Of a stretch of DNA of 64,000 nt, positions 23,136 to 33,824 are shown one piece after another. Below the pieces are notes generated by a model. It ran no database searches and had not been told where the DNA came from. It worked only from the letters and a program-made list of their open reading frames with translations. This stretch comes from Anticarsia gemmatalis. Its lineage: Eukaryota; Arthropoda; Insecta; Lepidoptera; Erebidae. The DNA lies in NCBI RefSeq assembly GCF_050436995.1, contig NC_134767.1, positions 5,952,001-6,016,000 of the forward strand, in the 5' to 3' direction. How positions within the stretch are numbered: position 1 is the stretch's first letter; each line of letters opens with the position of its first letter. Position numbers and translations under genes: made by a program.

Positions 23136-23603
23136 ATGCCATCAAAAACATTCTGTAAAAACTTCAAGTCTCGCCGTAAAAAGTTGTGAGATCTATATAA
23201 TACCAAGTCGATTAATCTATTTAGTCTCTACTTAAAGGACCTTCTGTCTTAAGTTATTACGTATGTTATTATCATGCCAATTTAAAAAAAATACCTCTAA
23301 AACAAATAGACCGACCTGGCCATCGCATGATTTGATTATTAGAATGTATCACACTACACAGCACGACGAGAAGTTAATGCTCCTGAAATGTTAATGGCGA
23401 ATTTGTGTTTTCTTGCGATGACCAAGTCGATCTATTTGTTTTAAAGGTTTTTTTTTAATTGGCATGATAATAACATACGTAATAACTTAAGACAGAAGGT
23501 CCTTTAAGTAGAGACTAAATAGATTAATCGACTTGGTATTATATAGATCTCACAACTTTTTACGGCGAGACTTGAAGTTTTTACAGAATGTTTTTGATGG
23601 CAT
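23136..23603. repeat. long inverted repeat (190-bp arms, 86-nt loop)
   Basis: The left arm 23136-23327 and right arm 23414-23603 are reverse complements over about 190 bp. Only a handful of mismatches and one 2-nt length difference in the A/T run near the loop are seen. Matched landmarks are ATGCCATCAAAAAC with GTTTTTGATGGCAT at the outer ends, CTCGCCGTAAAAAG with CTTTTTACGGCGAG, and CCATCGCA with TGCGATGA next to the loop. The loop (23328-23413) is unrelated to the arms. No other copy is present in the window, and no clear target-site duplication is seen. It could be a foldback transposon or a hairpin-RNA locus. The frame at 23020-23235 is a by-product. Confidence 0.9.
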
Positions 23604-23929
23604 CTCACTTCTTTTTGTAGAGCGAACATAAGTCCAATTTGTATGGAAAGACGTTTTTTTTTCATAATTCAACATATTTTCCTATGGGAATGTTGTTCAG
23701 TTTCATGGGCTAAACACCCTTACCCACCCTTTACCCCCTCCTGTTATGCCTCATATAGTAGGTACCTATTTACACCTATTTATTTTATTTTCTACAGTAA
23801 TAATAATTCATTAACTGCAAATGAAACCTTGTAATCTTATACATTTATATAGGATTACAAAGTTATTGTTGCAGTTGGTGTATTTAGAAAACTAGACCGA
23901 AATTAGAAAATGTTTAATTTTTCCCATGA
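23604..23929. other. no feature seen
   Basis: A run of C-rich sequence at 23708-23745 (CACCCTTACCCACCC) stands out but was not assigned to a family. Confidence 0.35.
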
Positions 23930-24420
23930 TTAAGACACTAAACCCTATTTGTATTCTAAATTTTAAGCTTCTATGTCTGCTAGAAGTACCTTAGACTTTT
24001 GATGATCGGTGAGTCAGTGAGTCAGTGAGTCAGTGAATCAGTGAATCAGTGAGTGACAAAATTCAAAACTTTAACAAGTTGTCATTCTTAAACTACTGGT
24101 TCAAATTGACTGAAATTTTAAATATACCGTGTTTATACAATGACTGATTAGTTGCTGAAAATCCAGGCTTCTTGTTTTATCCACAACGAAATTATAGGGG
24201 TGTCAAAAATAGCCCGAATTGCTTCGAGAAAAGGATGTTACGGCCGTGCCGCTTTTTTTTTGCTCGACTTGCGGGGGCACTTCCGTGCCCCCAGATATAG
24301 GCATATAGCTTATATATTTAACACAACAAATAATCTGCTATCAAAAAGTATTTAAAAATACATGTTATCTTCGTAAAATCTACGCGTACAGAGTCGCGGA
24401 GCAAAGCTAGCGTATAATAA
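23930..24420 (-). mobile_element. repeat element with 8-bp minisatellite and hairpin
   Basis: On the minus strand it begins GCTAGCTTTGCTCCGCGACTC, has a GC hairpin (GGGGGCAC-TTCC-GTGCCCCC at 24273-24292), a 'caagaagcctgg' block and 'attttcagtcaat', and ends before the minisatellite at 24009-24056. The plan (a 'ctagc...gctccgcgactc' start, then a 'gtcactcactgattc' tail) is one I know from lepidopteran non-LTR-like repeats. The boundaries are approximate. The frame at 24152-24355 is spurious. Confidence 0.6.
24009..24056 (+). repeat. GTGAGTCA minisatellite, six 8-bp units
   Basis: Units: GTGAGTCA three times, GTGAATCA twice, then GTGAGTGA. This is the simple-repeat part of the element covering 23930-24420 and is probably length-variable. 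Confidence 0.9.
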
Positions 24421-24679
24421 TCCATAGATTGCTTACAAATTGAACAGCTGTGGTTAGTTTTAGCGGCGGGTTCTCGATTTTAGGGGTTCATTTTTACCGT
24501 TCCTTACTTAATATCGAATTTGTTGAGCAAAAAAGATATTTCCTTTTGAAGTGGAATTCTAGTGGTGTTTAATTAAGTTTGCTGTGTTTCGATATAAATC
24601 AAGGGATTATTAAATTGTAATATAGAAACGCGGCGGATTATATAAAGTTATTTTGTATTAGTACTGTATCAGTTCAACT

Positions 24680-24891
24680 GCCTCCGTGGCGCAGTGGTTT
24701 AGGTCGCCACGCCGCAGTGTGACGGGAGGTGGGTTCGATTCCCGCACGGGACAATTATTTATGCGATCCACAAATAGTTGTTTCTGGTTGTACTTTCTGT
24801 CCGTTATTTGTATGTTTGTAAAAGTTCCTGCGAAGCAAGAGCAATGCTTATTGCGGGAGTTGTCTTTTTGTTTTAATAAAACATATTCGTT
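24680..24891 (+). mobile_element. tRNA-derived SINE (family A), best copy
   Basis: The pol III A box is in GTGGCGCAGTGGTTTAGGTC and the B box GGTTCGATTCC is intact near 24732. Then come ACGGGACAATTATTTATGCG, the body ATCCACAAATAGTTGTTTC, TCCGTTATTTGTATGTTTG, GTTCCTGCGAAGCAAGAGCA and a TTTTAATAAAA end. With both boxes conserved it is the youngest family A copy here. The 115-codon frame starting at 24686 is an artefact of the SINE. Confidence 0.9.
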
Positions 24892-25234
24892 TATAACTTT
24901 TAGTTACTGCTATGTCGGTAGTTACTGCTTATTCCTTTATGGAACTGGGAAAACTCTTGGGAAAAATCGCTTAAACTTCTATGAAATATATCTTGCTATC
25001 TTCAAAACAGAACTGCAGTCTCCTTATTCATAAAACATTATTCAACATTTTATTCTACCAAAGAAAATGAGGTTTAATCGTTCTCCAAAGAGAAATATTC
25101 TCAGTTTTCAGGTCAAGTGTCTGTTGCGGTTACCTTTGCTTTGAAGTCCACAGAAAATAAAACTTGTGATTGCAAAGCACGTTTATTTGCATGGACATAA
25201 ACTGTTTCGAAACTAACGTTAAAATTTCACAGAG
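24892..25234. other. no feature seen
   Basis: Unremarkable sequence; a stretch of open frame continues from the SINE but shows no domain. Confidence 0.4.
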
Positions 25235-25374
25235 ATTTTTCAGTGATTTGGATGAATTGTATGGCGATGGTTCAGCGCCTCTAGCGGGCGACGTAGAAAC
25301 TATTTTCGCAGTACATTTTAAATGTCAAACTCTCGATGTTCAAAAGTACCGACTGTACATGTAATCGTGGTATA
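25235..25374 (-). mobile_element. MITE-like family M copy 4
   Basis: CAGCGCCTCTAGCGGGCGACG, AACTATTTTCGCAGTACATT, AAATGTCAAACTCTCGATG, AAGTACCGACTGTAC, then GTAATCGTGGTAT (the inverted-repeat end). The other end is not clear. Confidence 0.75.
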
Positions 25375-26318
25375 AATTAAATATTTTTATTTATAAAAGA
25401 ATTCAGATGTTGTTTATCTAGTAAACTTCCAAATAAGTATTCAGTATATATGATATTTGATTAAATATATAACTAAAGGAAAAAAAACATTGTAACATTT
25501 TATAAGACAATCTTATCAAAGCTTTTTGTTTCAACTTGAAACGAGGGAATTATTATCTTAATTCATAAAATTACCTGCTTTGATTAATATCAAAGGAGGA
25601 AAATCACTGATAGGATTTATTCTGACCATTTTATTTTCATTTCATTGGGTACTTAATTGTGTCCGTTTTGTAGATAAGGGGTACCGAATTTTCCTTATTC
25701 TTAAATTACATTTAAATCTTTGGAATGTATTAAATGTTACTTCCAAAAACCTTTTTAAAAATGGCTATAGCGGACTCTTATAAATAAAACGTATTATTGA
25801 TGAAACTCTATACGACATAATTTCCGGTTTCTGAGGTACATTTAGCGGTAGTTTATCTATTCTTACTGTTTTTTTTAATGAGTTTAAACGCAATTGAATA
25901 GATAAATACGGTTAGTATGATGTGTACGCAAAAGAACAAACAAACGTGAATTTAGAATTAGCAGTGGAACAGTCGTGAGTAAAAGAAATAAAAAAGATTT
26001 TTTTGAAGAATAAAAATGTTTCCAGCATTACTGTTATAAAATAAAAAATGACGCACTCAAACACTAAAAGTCAATTATTTGGCAGTTTTATTTCATAACT
26101 TTAGTGCACCAATGAATAAACTTTTCCCCTATATATTTTATGACTAAATACAGCAATAAAAGAGTAAAAACTCGTTCTAGGTTTATAGCTTTGTTTCAGT
26201 CGTAATTAAAACAACGAACTAGCCTATTTTACAGAACTTTTTTAACAAATCTACACCTACAGTACCGAACTGTAAAATATTTCTTCTACTTCACTTTTGA
26301 ATTCTCCTGTATAACCAG
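25375..26318. other. no feature seen
   Basis: AT-rich. The frame at 25580-25783 carries no recognisable domain. Confidence 0.4.
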
Positions 26319-26476
26319 CAGTAGCTTGATTTTCTACTACTACCGACATCCGACTAGCTATCTAGAAATTGCACGAAAATCTGATCAGGGCCTCTAGTGG
26401 GCTCGGTATGAACTATTTTGGCAGTACAATTTAAATGTCAAACTCTCGATACTCGACAATAGAGAATTGGGCTACT
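26319..26476 (-). mobile_element. MITE-like family M copy 5, both ends visible
   Basis: The left terminus CAGTAGCTTGATT and right terminus AATTGGGCTACTG are imperfect terminal inverted repeats. Between them in antisense order: ACTACTACCGACATCCGAC, AAATCTGATCAGGGCCTC, AACTATTTTGGCAGTAC, AAATGTCAAACTCTCGATAC. The length of about 158 bp gives the size class of the family. No target-site duplication can be read. Confidence 0.8.
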
Positions 26477-27295
26477 GATTGCATCAAAACGATTCAACAT
26501 TAGGATAGGAAAGGAATTATACTTTAACAAATCGTATTATTTTATGTACCGTGTCAGTTTAGTACTTAATAAAATTGCATTCAAAATAAATATCGTGGTA
26601 GTAAAAATACATCGTTAATAATTAAAAATAATAAACATATTTATTCAGTACTTAACTATAACTGCACTTGAACGAAACAGTTGTAATATTCTTTTAGTAT
26701 TATTGCTTTAATCCAGATGCAGATTTTTATAACTGAATTTTACTACTTCAAAACGCAAAGTGATTAGTGTTTGTAGCAACAAGATCGTGAAATCAAAAAT
26801 TTGTTAGAAGACTAGTAAAGCTACTTTTATTATTATATAGTTTCTTGGTAATTCTTGTAATAACTCCAATTTAACATTTTTCTACAATTTATATACTTTT
26901 AAGGCTCATATACTGTAATTTTCTTTGCCAGATATTTCTAAAGCATGTCGCAGTTTAACAGTTGGCAGATAAAGCATGGGACAGACGAGCGTAACGTGCA
27001 ATGTCAATTTACGTGTAATTTAGCATTAGGTAGTTTGGATGACACTGCATGCGTTTAAGTGTTCGCGCAGCAAACCGAACGGCGCCGATGAGTAAGGTGT
27101 GAACGGTACATAATGCTCGCATTCGTGTCACATACAGAATTCACCTAAGCTTACATATAATCTTATATAACGCGTTATATTAGTGGGTTCCCGGCTTAAA
27201 AATTATAATACCAACAAATAAAGAAGTAAGGAAATACGGGTAAATTCTATTTACAAAATATAATAATAATATGAATATATTAAGTACAGAATAGG
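26477..27295. other. no gene; GC-richer patch 26990-27125
   Basis: Around 27060-27110 the sequence GTGTTCGCGCAGC, CCGAACGGCGCCGATGAG is CpG-rich against an AT-rich background. A promoter or conserved element is possible. No frame or splice signal supports an exon. Confidence 0.4.
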
Positions 27296-27440
27296 CTGTA
27301 ACGCGTATATACTGTCGGTACCATAGAGTACCGAAACTTTGACACTGAGAATGTACTACCAAAATAGTACCTACGATGCCCATCAGAGGCGCTGATCAGA
27401 TATCGATTGTCGGTAGTCGTTAGTAGTAGAGGAACGACTG
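27296..27440 (+). mobile_element. MITE-like family M copy 6
   Basis: CTGTAACGCGTATATACTG, GTCGGTACCATAGAGTACCG, AACTTTGACACTGAG, AATGTACTACCAAAATAG, ATCAGAGGCGCTGATCAG, then TCGATTGTCGGTAGTCG. The 'atacaaaatttg' part is deleted. The frame at 27180-27383 (-) is an artefact. Confidence 0.8.
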
Positions 27441-29049
27441 TTCTCGAGTAGGTATCGAGTAATATAGAAACTTATCGTCAGTAAAGTCTATAGTAAACAG
27501 TAACACTATCCGTATATAAACAAGAAGGCAAGTATTTGTACTAGTGCTCATTACGAAGCGGTCATTGAGATTATTTGCTCCCACTAATAGGTCACGAAGT
27601 TAGCATTTAAGGGCAGTTACGGCAAAGTGCAAGGTATAGGCGATAAGCGGTAATTGCAAAGTAGGGTACAAATATATATAGATAGTTGATAGTTGAGTTT
27701 ACTATATTAATAAACAAAAGCATTAAAATATCTGTACGGCTCGTAAACTAGCCTAAATTCAGACAACTTCACTCCAGCGCTAATTATTTTAGTCATAATA
27801 AGAGTACAAAGTAATATTTTATCTTGAGGCTAGCAAAAGATAGCCCGCCTTTAGATTAGAAATATAATTAAATGGACTGGGTCGCAGGCAAAAGATTCTA
27901 TTCTATTTTCTCCTGTAAATAATTTATTATGTTTCTTTGATTTCTAATCTACCTTTTTTCAACCTTTATTATTTTTTCTGCCATCAAATAGCTCTACAAA
28001 TTAGCGAGAGCTGTGATAAATTCGACACTTTAAACTAAATCGCTCTACCTAACAACTTGCTCCACAAAACCAACAAATCTCTCGTGTTGGCATTGTATCC
28101 TTTAATCTCATTGAGGGTAAGCACCTCGAAACAGGTACATGATTAAGAGCTTCTTTCCACCGTTATTACAGTTAACTGAGGTTTTATTACTCGTTACGTT
28201 GTTCCTAGGGGCATTTAGGCGTTGTACGAGAGCTTCAGACAAGGGAAAAAGAGTTTATTTCTAGTGTTATAAAAATCACTGGTTTTGGTTTTTATAAATG
28301 TAACTAGATTTACTGTTCTATTTTTAGGCATAAGACTTCCAACGAAATGAATAAGACTTTGATTCCGTTATGCTGCTTAAGATTTCACGAATTACATACG
28401 TTTAGTATTTAAAACTGTGAAGAACTCGTGTATTAAAATTTGTCTAACAGTGTTGTTGCACTGAAAAATTATTTAAAGACAATTATTATTACACATGATT
28501 TTTCTAAACAATAGAAGAATAGATTCAGTTTAAATGTAATTATAAATAACCTTCGTCAAAAGCACCTATAATTTTTGTAAAATCTTAATTAGTCGTATTT
28601 TTTTCTTAAGATACCGTTTCCCAAAGGTCCTTCACCCGATTTGTTTCATGTCATTTAAGTAATCATCATGATTTAAACGATACTAATTTATATTAACTCT
28701 GTACACGGCTTAATTTGAGTAACATAATTTAAATCTATAAATATAATATACGTAGGAGGCGTTTATACATACAAGTAATTCATACACTCGTCTCATGTCA
28801 TAATATTTAATTTTAATAACCTGCCTACAGGTTTCCATTCATTCTTACATACTATATACAAATGTTTATTAATTGGATTAACAGTATTTTAGAAACATTT
28901 ATAATTACATTAGTTTAATTTAACTAAAAATAGTAAATATACATTTAGTAATAAATTTAGCTCAACTATCAATAGCAAAGTTATCTTTATCTATAACATT
29001 AATGAAATGATAATGCAATAAGCAAGTACCTATCATGAAACTGAGTCTG
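27441..29049. other. no gene recognised
   Basis: About 1.6 kb of AT-rich DNA. No repeat family was recognised; microsatellite-like TTTAAT words are common at 28800-28950. Confidence 0.4.
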
Positions 29050-29105
29050 CAATAAATATCAGTGGCAACAGTGCCGAAACGTCAAGGAAACTATGGTTAA
29101 TTGTG
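29050..29105 (+). mobile_element. scrap of the GCCGAAACG repeat family
   Basis: AACAGTGCCGAAACGTCAAGG followed by GGTTAATTGTGTCC recalls the middle of the family at 6484, 20342 and 49156. It is very short; identity uncertain. Confidence 0.35.
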
Positions 29106-29778
29106 TCCAAACCCAAGAGGGGGCAATTCTTTTTAATAAATATCTTGTTTGCTGTATTGTTGCATGTACAAAAAATAAACAACAGCTGCTCCTAAACTCC
29201 AAGTCAAACAATACACAAATTTCGATAGACACTTCACAGCTTACAGAAATAAACCTAATATAAATCCGGCTGTCGGTCTGAACGAACCGTCTGAGTTTGC
29301 GAACTACGTTCAGGAAAAACTACGACACATAGGAATCTATTTTCATTCTATCTAACTTCCGTGAGGGAGATTTAATCGTTGGTAGATTTAGCTGGAAGTT
29401 GTTGTCTGTTGATAGTTAATTTTAAAGGGTAATATTATTGGAATTTTAAATTTGAAGCCGAACTATCTGAAGTCTTATTTAATGTCTTGATAAGTCAGGT
29501 TAAGTGATGACGCTTCGATAAAAATTTGATGGCCGATCATCATTTATTAACTATTTTTTTCTCAGTACAATTTCTTTGTTTCTTATTATCATCCGTTGTC
29601 ACTTTATGGAAAAGTCTAGGTAAACTTCGAATGTCATTTTTTTACCGTACTACAATAATGATATCAGCAATAATTGAAGCCAAATACCGACTTCATTATT
29701 AAATTCACATTTTTGTAACATTAAAGCAGAAAATATTACAGTGTCCTTATAAAAATCAATCCTACCCATCCGTTACTA
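29106..29778. other. no feature seen
   Basis: Ordinary AT-rich DNA. Confidence 0.35.
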
Positions 29779-29904
29779 CAGGAGCAGCTTTTGGCCAGGA
29801 GTGGTCGTATATTATGGATTAAGGAATCTGTTCGTCGTTCCAGAAATAGATGGTTGCAGTTAGAACAGAAAATAGCCTACTATCTAGGAATGCAGGATTT
29901 GTAA
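29779..29904 (+). pseudogene. possible transposase scrap (weak PIF/Harbinger-like)
   Basis: A 41-codon stretch without ATG ends at a TAA at 29902-29904. Its residues look more protein-like than neighbouring frames: basic and aromatic, including RSGRILWIKESVRRSRN, then an acidic/amide-rich LQLEQ, then YYLGM. The spacing of an aromatic-basic segment to a later 'Y-x-L-x-M' recalls the N-terminal region of PIF/Harbinger transposase-derived proteins, where 'W(V/I)(R/K)(E/D)' precedes an 'NYLRM'-like segment. This is from memory and too short to be secure. The frame opens near 29724 and no terminal inverted repeats were found. Confidence 0.2.
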
Positions 29905-31510
29905 TCATTGTATCAAGAGGAAATCATGACTAGGTAAATATAGTTTAACAACTTAGCTTTGTATGGTTGGCGGAAAATTCAAAATTTAGATGATCAGTAA
30001 GTTCATCACGTGGAATGTCAGCTTTTCCCATAATAATATATTTAGCGATAAAGGGTATCTATCGGCGAGGTCTTCCGGCACTTATCCATATATTTTTCAC
30101 TTTAAGACTAAGATAGGTAGATTTTTTTAGGAAATTAAATTATTATATTTCGAAAGTCCATAGTCTACCTTGCACTTGACAGGCACCATAGAAAAAAAAA
30201 AACAGGAACTTCTTCAGGATATTTAGTCTGAAGCTATTTTTTACCATAGCTTCAAAACTGTCCTAAATAAATTATCCTTTCCCGCAAATTTTGCTCAATA
30301 TTTTTCCACAAACAATAGCCAATTGAAGAGACCGGAGCCATTATTCAATTCGGATTTTTTGCCAGCATGGCTGGTAACTTTGATTTTGAACATTGGCAAC
30401 CGGCCAAGCCTTTCTTTTTGATAGGCTATCATGATGAATTTTCTATACGGCTTTGGTTTTTAAAGGATTTTTAGTTTCTGCTAGACACAAAAATATATTT
30501 TCGTCCCAGTTGCTCAAAATTCTGATCTTCCATCGTCAATATATAGTTTGGTCTGAGGAGTAATTTTGACATTTCTGAAAAATATCAAGGGAAACAGAAA
30601 GGCGGAGTAGTTAAGGAACATCTGTAGGTATTAACATTAAATACATAATACTATGTCTAAAATGTTTAATAGCTCGGTTTCTTACAGTCAGGTTTATCAG
30701 AAAGCGTGCATTTAATCTATGAGTGCAGTTAATAGCGATAAGAAATCGCCAGTTAATTACGTTTAATCTCTTGTCGTATGATTTCAGCGTTCAAGCAGTC
30801 TTCATTGATGTACACCTTTCTGTAAAATCATTAATGAAGAACTCATTGCCAAAAATCGTGTTGAAAGGTATTTTTATTTTAAAACTTTTACACGTTAAAA
30901 GGCCATTATTTGCATACGAATAACATTTTCATTATTTTTCATAGCGAATTGTAAAACATCCAGGCCTCACTTACATCGTTTTTTCCCAACATTTAGGGAA
31001 ACAATTCCCATTTCGCATTTAAATTTACGTAACGACGCGACGTACCGGTGGCTGTGAATGGGACGAAATAGTTAAACTTTCAACTTAAATGGACGGTTTT
31101 TAAACGAATTCGTACATTGTAATGTTTGTTTTTTGTATGAAAATTAACGTACGTATACATTTTTTGCGGAAAATGTGATTTATCAAAATTTGGAACTAAA
31201 TAAAAAAGTTGAAGATAGTAAAAAACTGTGAACCAAACATAAGTCGCTTCTTAGGAATTGATAAAATTTTTTTGAAAATAATAATTACTATTTATACGTT
31301 TGTAAAATTGGTAATTTTTTCTACAATTGTTGCCTTTGGTAAGGAATATGTCAGTGATTACATATATAATTTTGCAATAAAATAATTTTGCATTAAGCAC
31401 TCTACATACAAATCCAGCGAGGACTCCCGAATTTTTAAAGCAATTAACTAGTAGCTGAAGTAGATTAGGTGATCACAGCCAGTATAACTGCCCTTGTTCA
31501 AGCCAAAAAT
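29905..31510. other. no gene recognised
   Basis: AT-rich. A CpG-containing patch at 31025-31070 (TAACGACGCGACGTACCGG) is unassigned. The frame at 30723-30923 is unsupported. Confidence 0.4.
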
Positions 31511-31556
31511 ACATGTTCACGTTAATTCTCGTCTAATATAAGATAATAAACATGCA
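31511..31556 (+). mobile_element. scrap of the GCCGAAACG repeat family
   Basis: ATGTTCACGTTAATTCTCG then AAGATAATAAACATGC corresponds to the distal half of the family (compare TGTTCGCGTTAATTCC at 49213). Confidence 0.5.
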
Positions 31557-31920
31557 AGACCTAAGTTTGAAAGTTATGATTGTACGTAAGTTTGCCTTGA
31601 GTACACCGCGGAACTGTACTGTACGTAGAATACGTAGAGTTAGTTTGTAACGGAGACGACAACGTACGAAAATGTTGCTCTCAGACTTGAAAGCTGAGAA
31701 TTACTTGAAGTAGTTAGACTAGTAGAGGTTTTAACTAAATTAGACAACGAATTCTACTTACGGAGCTTTTGAATCTAGTTTGTTGCGGTTTCCTTACATT
31801 TTGCATTCAATTACTAATCTTGGAAGTAAGTATTCGCGTCTACATATTTACACGAAAAAAATGTTACGCAAACAACATTTTGTTAGTTATTTATTAAACT
31901 ACCTACTTATAAGATTCTTT
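31557..31920. other. no feature seen
   Basis: Slightly CpG-richer at 31600-31675 (TACGTAGAATACGTAGAG, ACGGAGACGACAACG); not identified. Confidence 0.35.
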
Positions 31921-32050
31921 ACAGTCGAATATCACAAGTTTGAGATTTAAATTATATTGCAAAATTGTTCTTACGTCAACCGCTATAGGCGCTGATGAAT
32001 TAAAAAAAATACTTGATAACTAGCCGACTGTCGATATAAGTAAAAAATTG
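31921..32050 (+). mobile_element. MITE-like family M copy 7
   Basis: ACAGTCGAATATCACAAG, TTTGAGATTTAAATTATATT, CCGCTATAGGCGCTGATG, then ACTAGCCGACTGTCGATA. The 5' terminus is missing. Confidence 0.75.
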
Positions 32051-32504
32051 TCCCTTTGCCCCCTTCTTTCCACTGAAATTCTCCATTTAAAGATAACACT
32101 TTAAAATTTCAATTTAATATTTAACCACCACGTCCAGCAAAATACTAAAGCATTGTTAAAACCTAAGAAAAATAATACTTTCCATTTACGATGAACGCAA
32201 TAACCCACGAACACTGTAAAGCGAAGCGGAGCGATGAAAAATGAACAAGTACCTTTCTCCTTTAGTTTTATATTTGAGGCGTCGACAATGTGGAAATTTT
32301 GTACCGTGATTTTTTTGCGGTCGGATGTTTTTTGAGGCTAATGTTCAAAAGAAACTTAGGTACTGTGTTTTGCGTACATTTTTGCTCCTGTTTGAGTTTT
32401 AGAAATTTTTTGTAGCGTATATTTTACTTAAGCCCGCATATGAATAAATACGTGTAAAATGTTATAACACTGACACGTTTTTAAACCTCTGTTTATGAAA
32501 CAAA
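32051..32504. other. no feature seen
   Basis: GCGAAGCGGAGCGATG at 32220-32236 is a small GC-richer patch; otherwise nothing. Confidence 0.35.
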
Positions 32505-32615
32505 TAGCTTCTGATTTGGACCGTGTGAAAAAAAATCCGGGATAAAAGTGTTCTATGTGTTTATCCATGTAACAGTGTTAACATAATATAATTATAGCGT
32601 GATTGAATAACAAAA
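32505..32615 (+). mobile_element. non-LTR 3'-end scrap
   Basis: ATAGCTTCTGATTTGGACCG, AAAAAAAATCCGGGATAAAA, TCTATGTGTTTATCCATG, ATATAATTATAGCGTGATTG. A decayed sense copy of the family seen at 15502-15690. Confidence 0.5.
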
Positions 32616-33082
32616 AACTTAATTAATGGCTTTGAAAGAAATTGACATGACTTGTGTTACCTTATGTGTTTTAAGCAACGTTTAAGTTCGTAAAAAAATT
32701 TCACATAACATGCGTATTCTTATAGTCCTACGCAAGGGCAGTTTAACACCTAATACAACTTAAATCTATTCATTTGCAAATAGCAATGATTGTACAGAAT
32801 ATCAATTTCTTCACCCCCGATGCCGTGTATTGTAGTTCCATAAGGTGATTTAGACAGCCCACATGAGCCATCATGATACATCGCTTTTGATACGAATCTC
32901 CCCCATGATTGAGTAGTTTTACCATACATGATTTCTTAATCTGACCGAAAAAAAGTATTTTTATATGGTTGACGATATCACGCATGTTACTTGCAGTTAT
33001 AAATAAAGTGAGTTTTTGTGTTTTGTAAATCGGAATTGGTATGTTCTTGTTAGTATTGAAGTTAACTTTAACGTGTGTTAGC
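32616..33082. other. no feature seen
   Basis: The frame at 32770-32985 (-) was inspected; no recognised domain. Confidence 0.4.
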
Positions 33083-33165
33083 TGCGTCTATGCTAGGACA
33101 GCTGACCACAAATTTATTCTAAAAACGGTCCTCAGCTCGTACTCGGTTCCTCTAGCGTAGACGCA
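33083..33165. repeat. interrupted inverted repeat, 14-bp outer arms
   Basis: TGCGTCTATGCTAG (33083-33096) and CTAGCGTAGACGCA (33152-33165) pair at 13 positions plus one G-T. An inner AGCTGA/TCAGCT pair (33100-33105, 33132-33137) extends the fold. The two sides differ by about 11 nt in length, which is unlike a typical microRNA precursor. Confidence 0.6.
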
Positions 33166-33824
33166 ACTTAATACTTCTCAAAATATCGTCTATAAAACCG
33201 TGTTTTCAGTAATTAGACAAGACGCGCTTGATAAGGATTCCCAAAATGTTTCCATATTTTGAAGTCATTATGTGCACAAGGAAGGTCGTCAAATTTACTT
33301 GGCATTCAATTACATTATTATTACACATACTACAGCAAAACGTTCCTTTGAAAATGCTTCTATTGAAACCCCCTCATAATCTTCGTTAAGTAATTTTGAC
33401 AGGTCAGCTGTCAATATGATATATCACTTCCATATAATTTTCCCCAAATAGTTTTTCCACCTCCCATAATTTGTTAATCTCCCTAAAATCTGTATGTTAT
33501 GTTAATATTATTCATAAATCGTGTGTTGTCGGGCAAGACAAACGACACGGTGCGTTCGTAAATCCTATAATGTTGGTAACAGGTGCGCTGGCCGACATTG
33601 ATGTAGGATTACACTGAATGAACCTGGGTTAAAATTTACCTTGTTATATTATAGAGCTATGGGTTAGAGCTTTTTGTACCGTTTTTTGGACATTGTTGTG
33701 ATGTAATATTATGTTGTAATTTAGTTCCGGTTGTCTATTGCTGTAATATCAAACTTTTTGCAAGTTAAGCTTTTAAATATCTATTAGAATCTGTTTTATC
33801 AGCACCATATTGTTTAGCAGTCAA
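33166..33824. other. no gene; weak palindrome
   Basis: GTAAATCCTATAATGTTGG (33558-33576) and CCGACATTGATGTAGGATTA (33592-33611) form an imperfect stem. Nothing else was recognised. Confidence 0.35.

Noticed and set aside
23136..23327. microRNA precursor from the long hairpin
   Set aside because: The arms are far longer than a microRNA hairpin; a foldback element or hpRNA locus fits better.
24680..24760. tRNA gene, because A and B boxes are intact
   Set aside because: The body and two sister copies show it is a SINE; the anticodon arm does not form a normal tRNA.
24686..25033. 115-codon open frame (+)
   Set aside because: It begins in the tRNA-like head of SINE family A and reads through its body.
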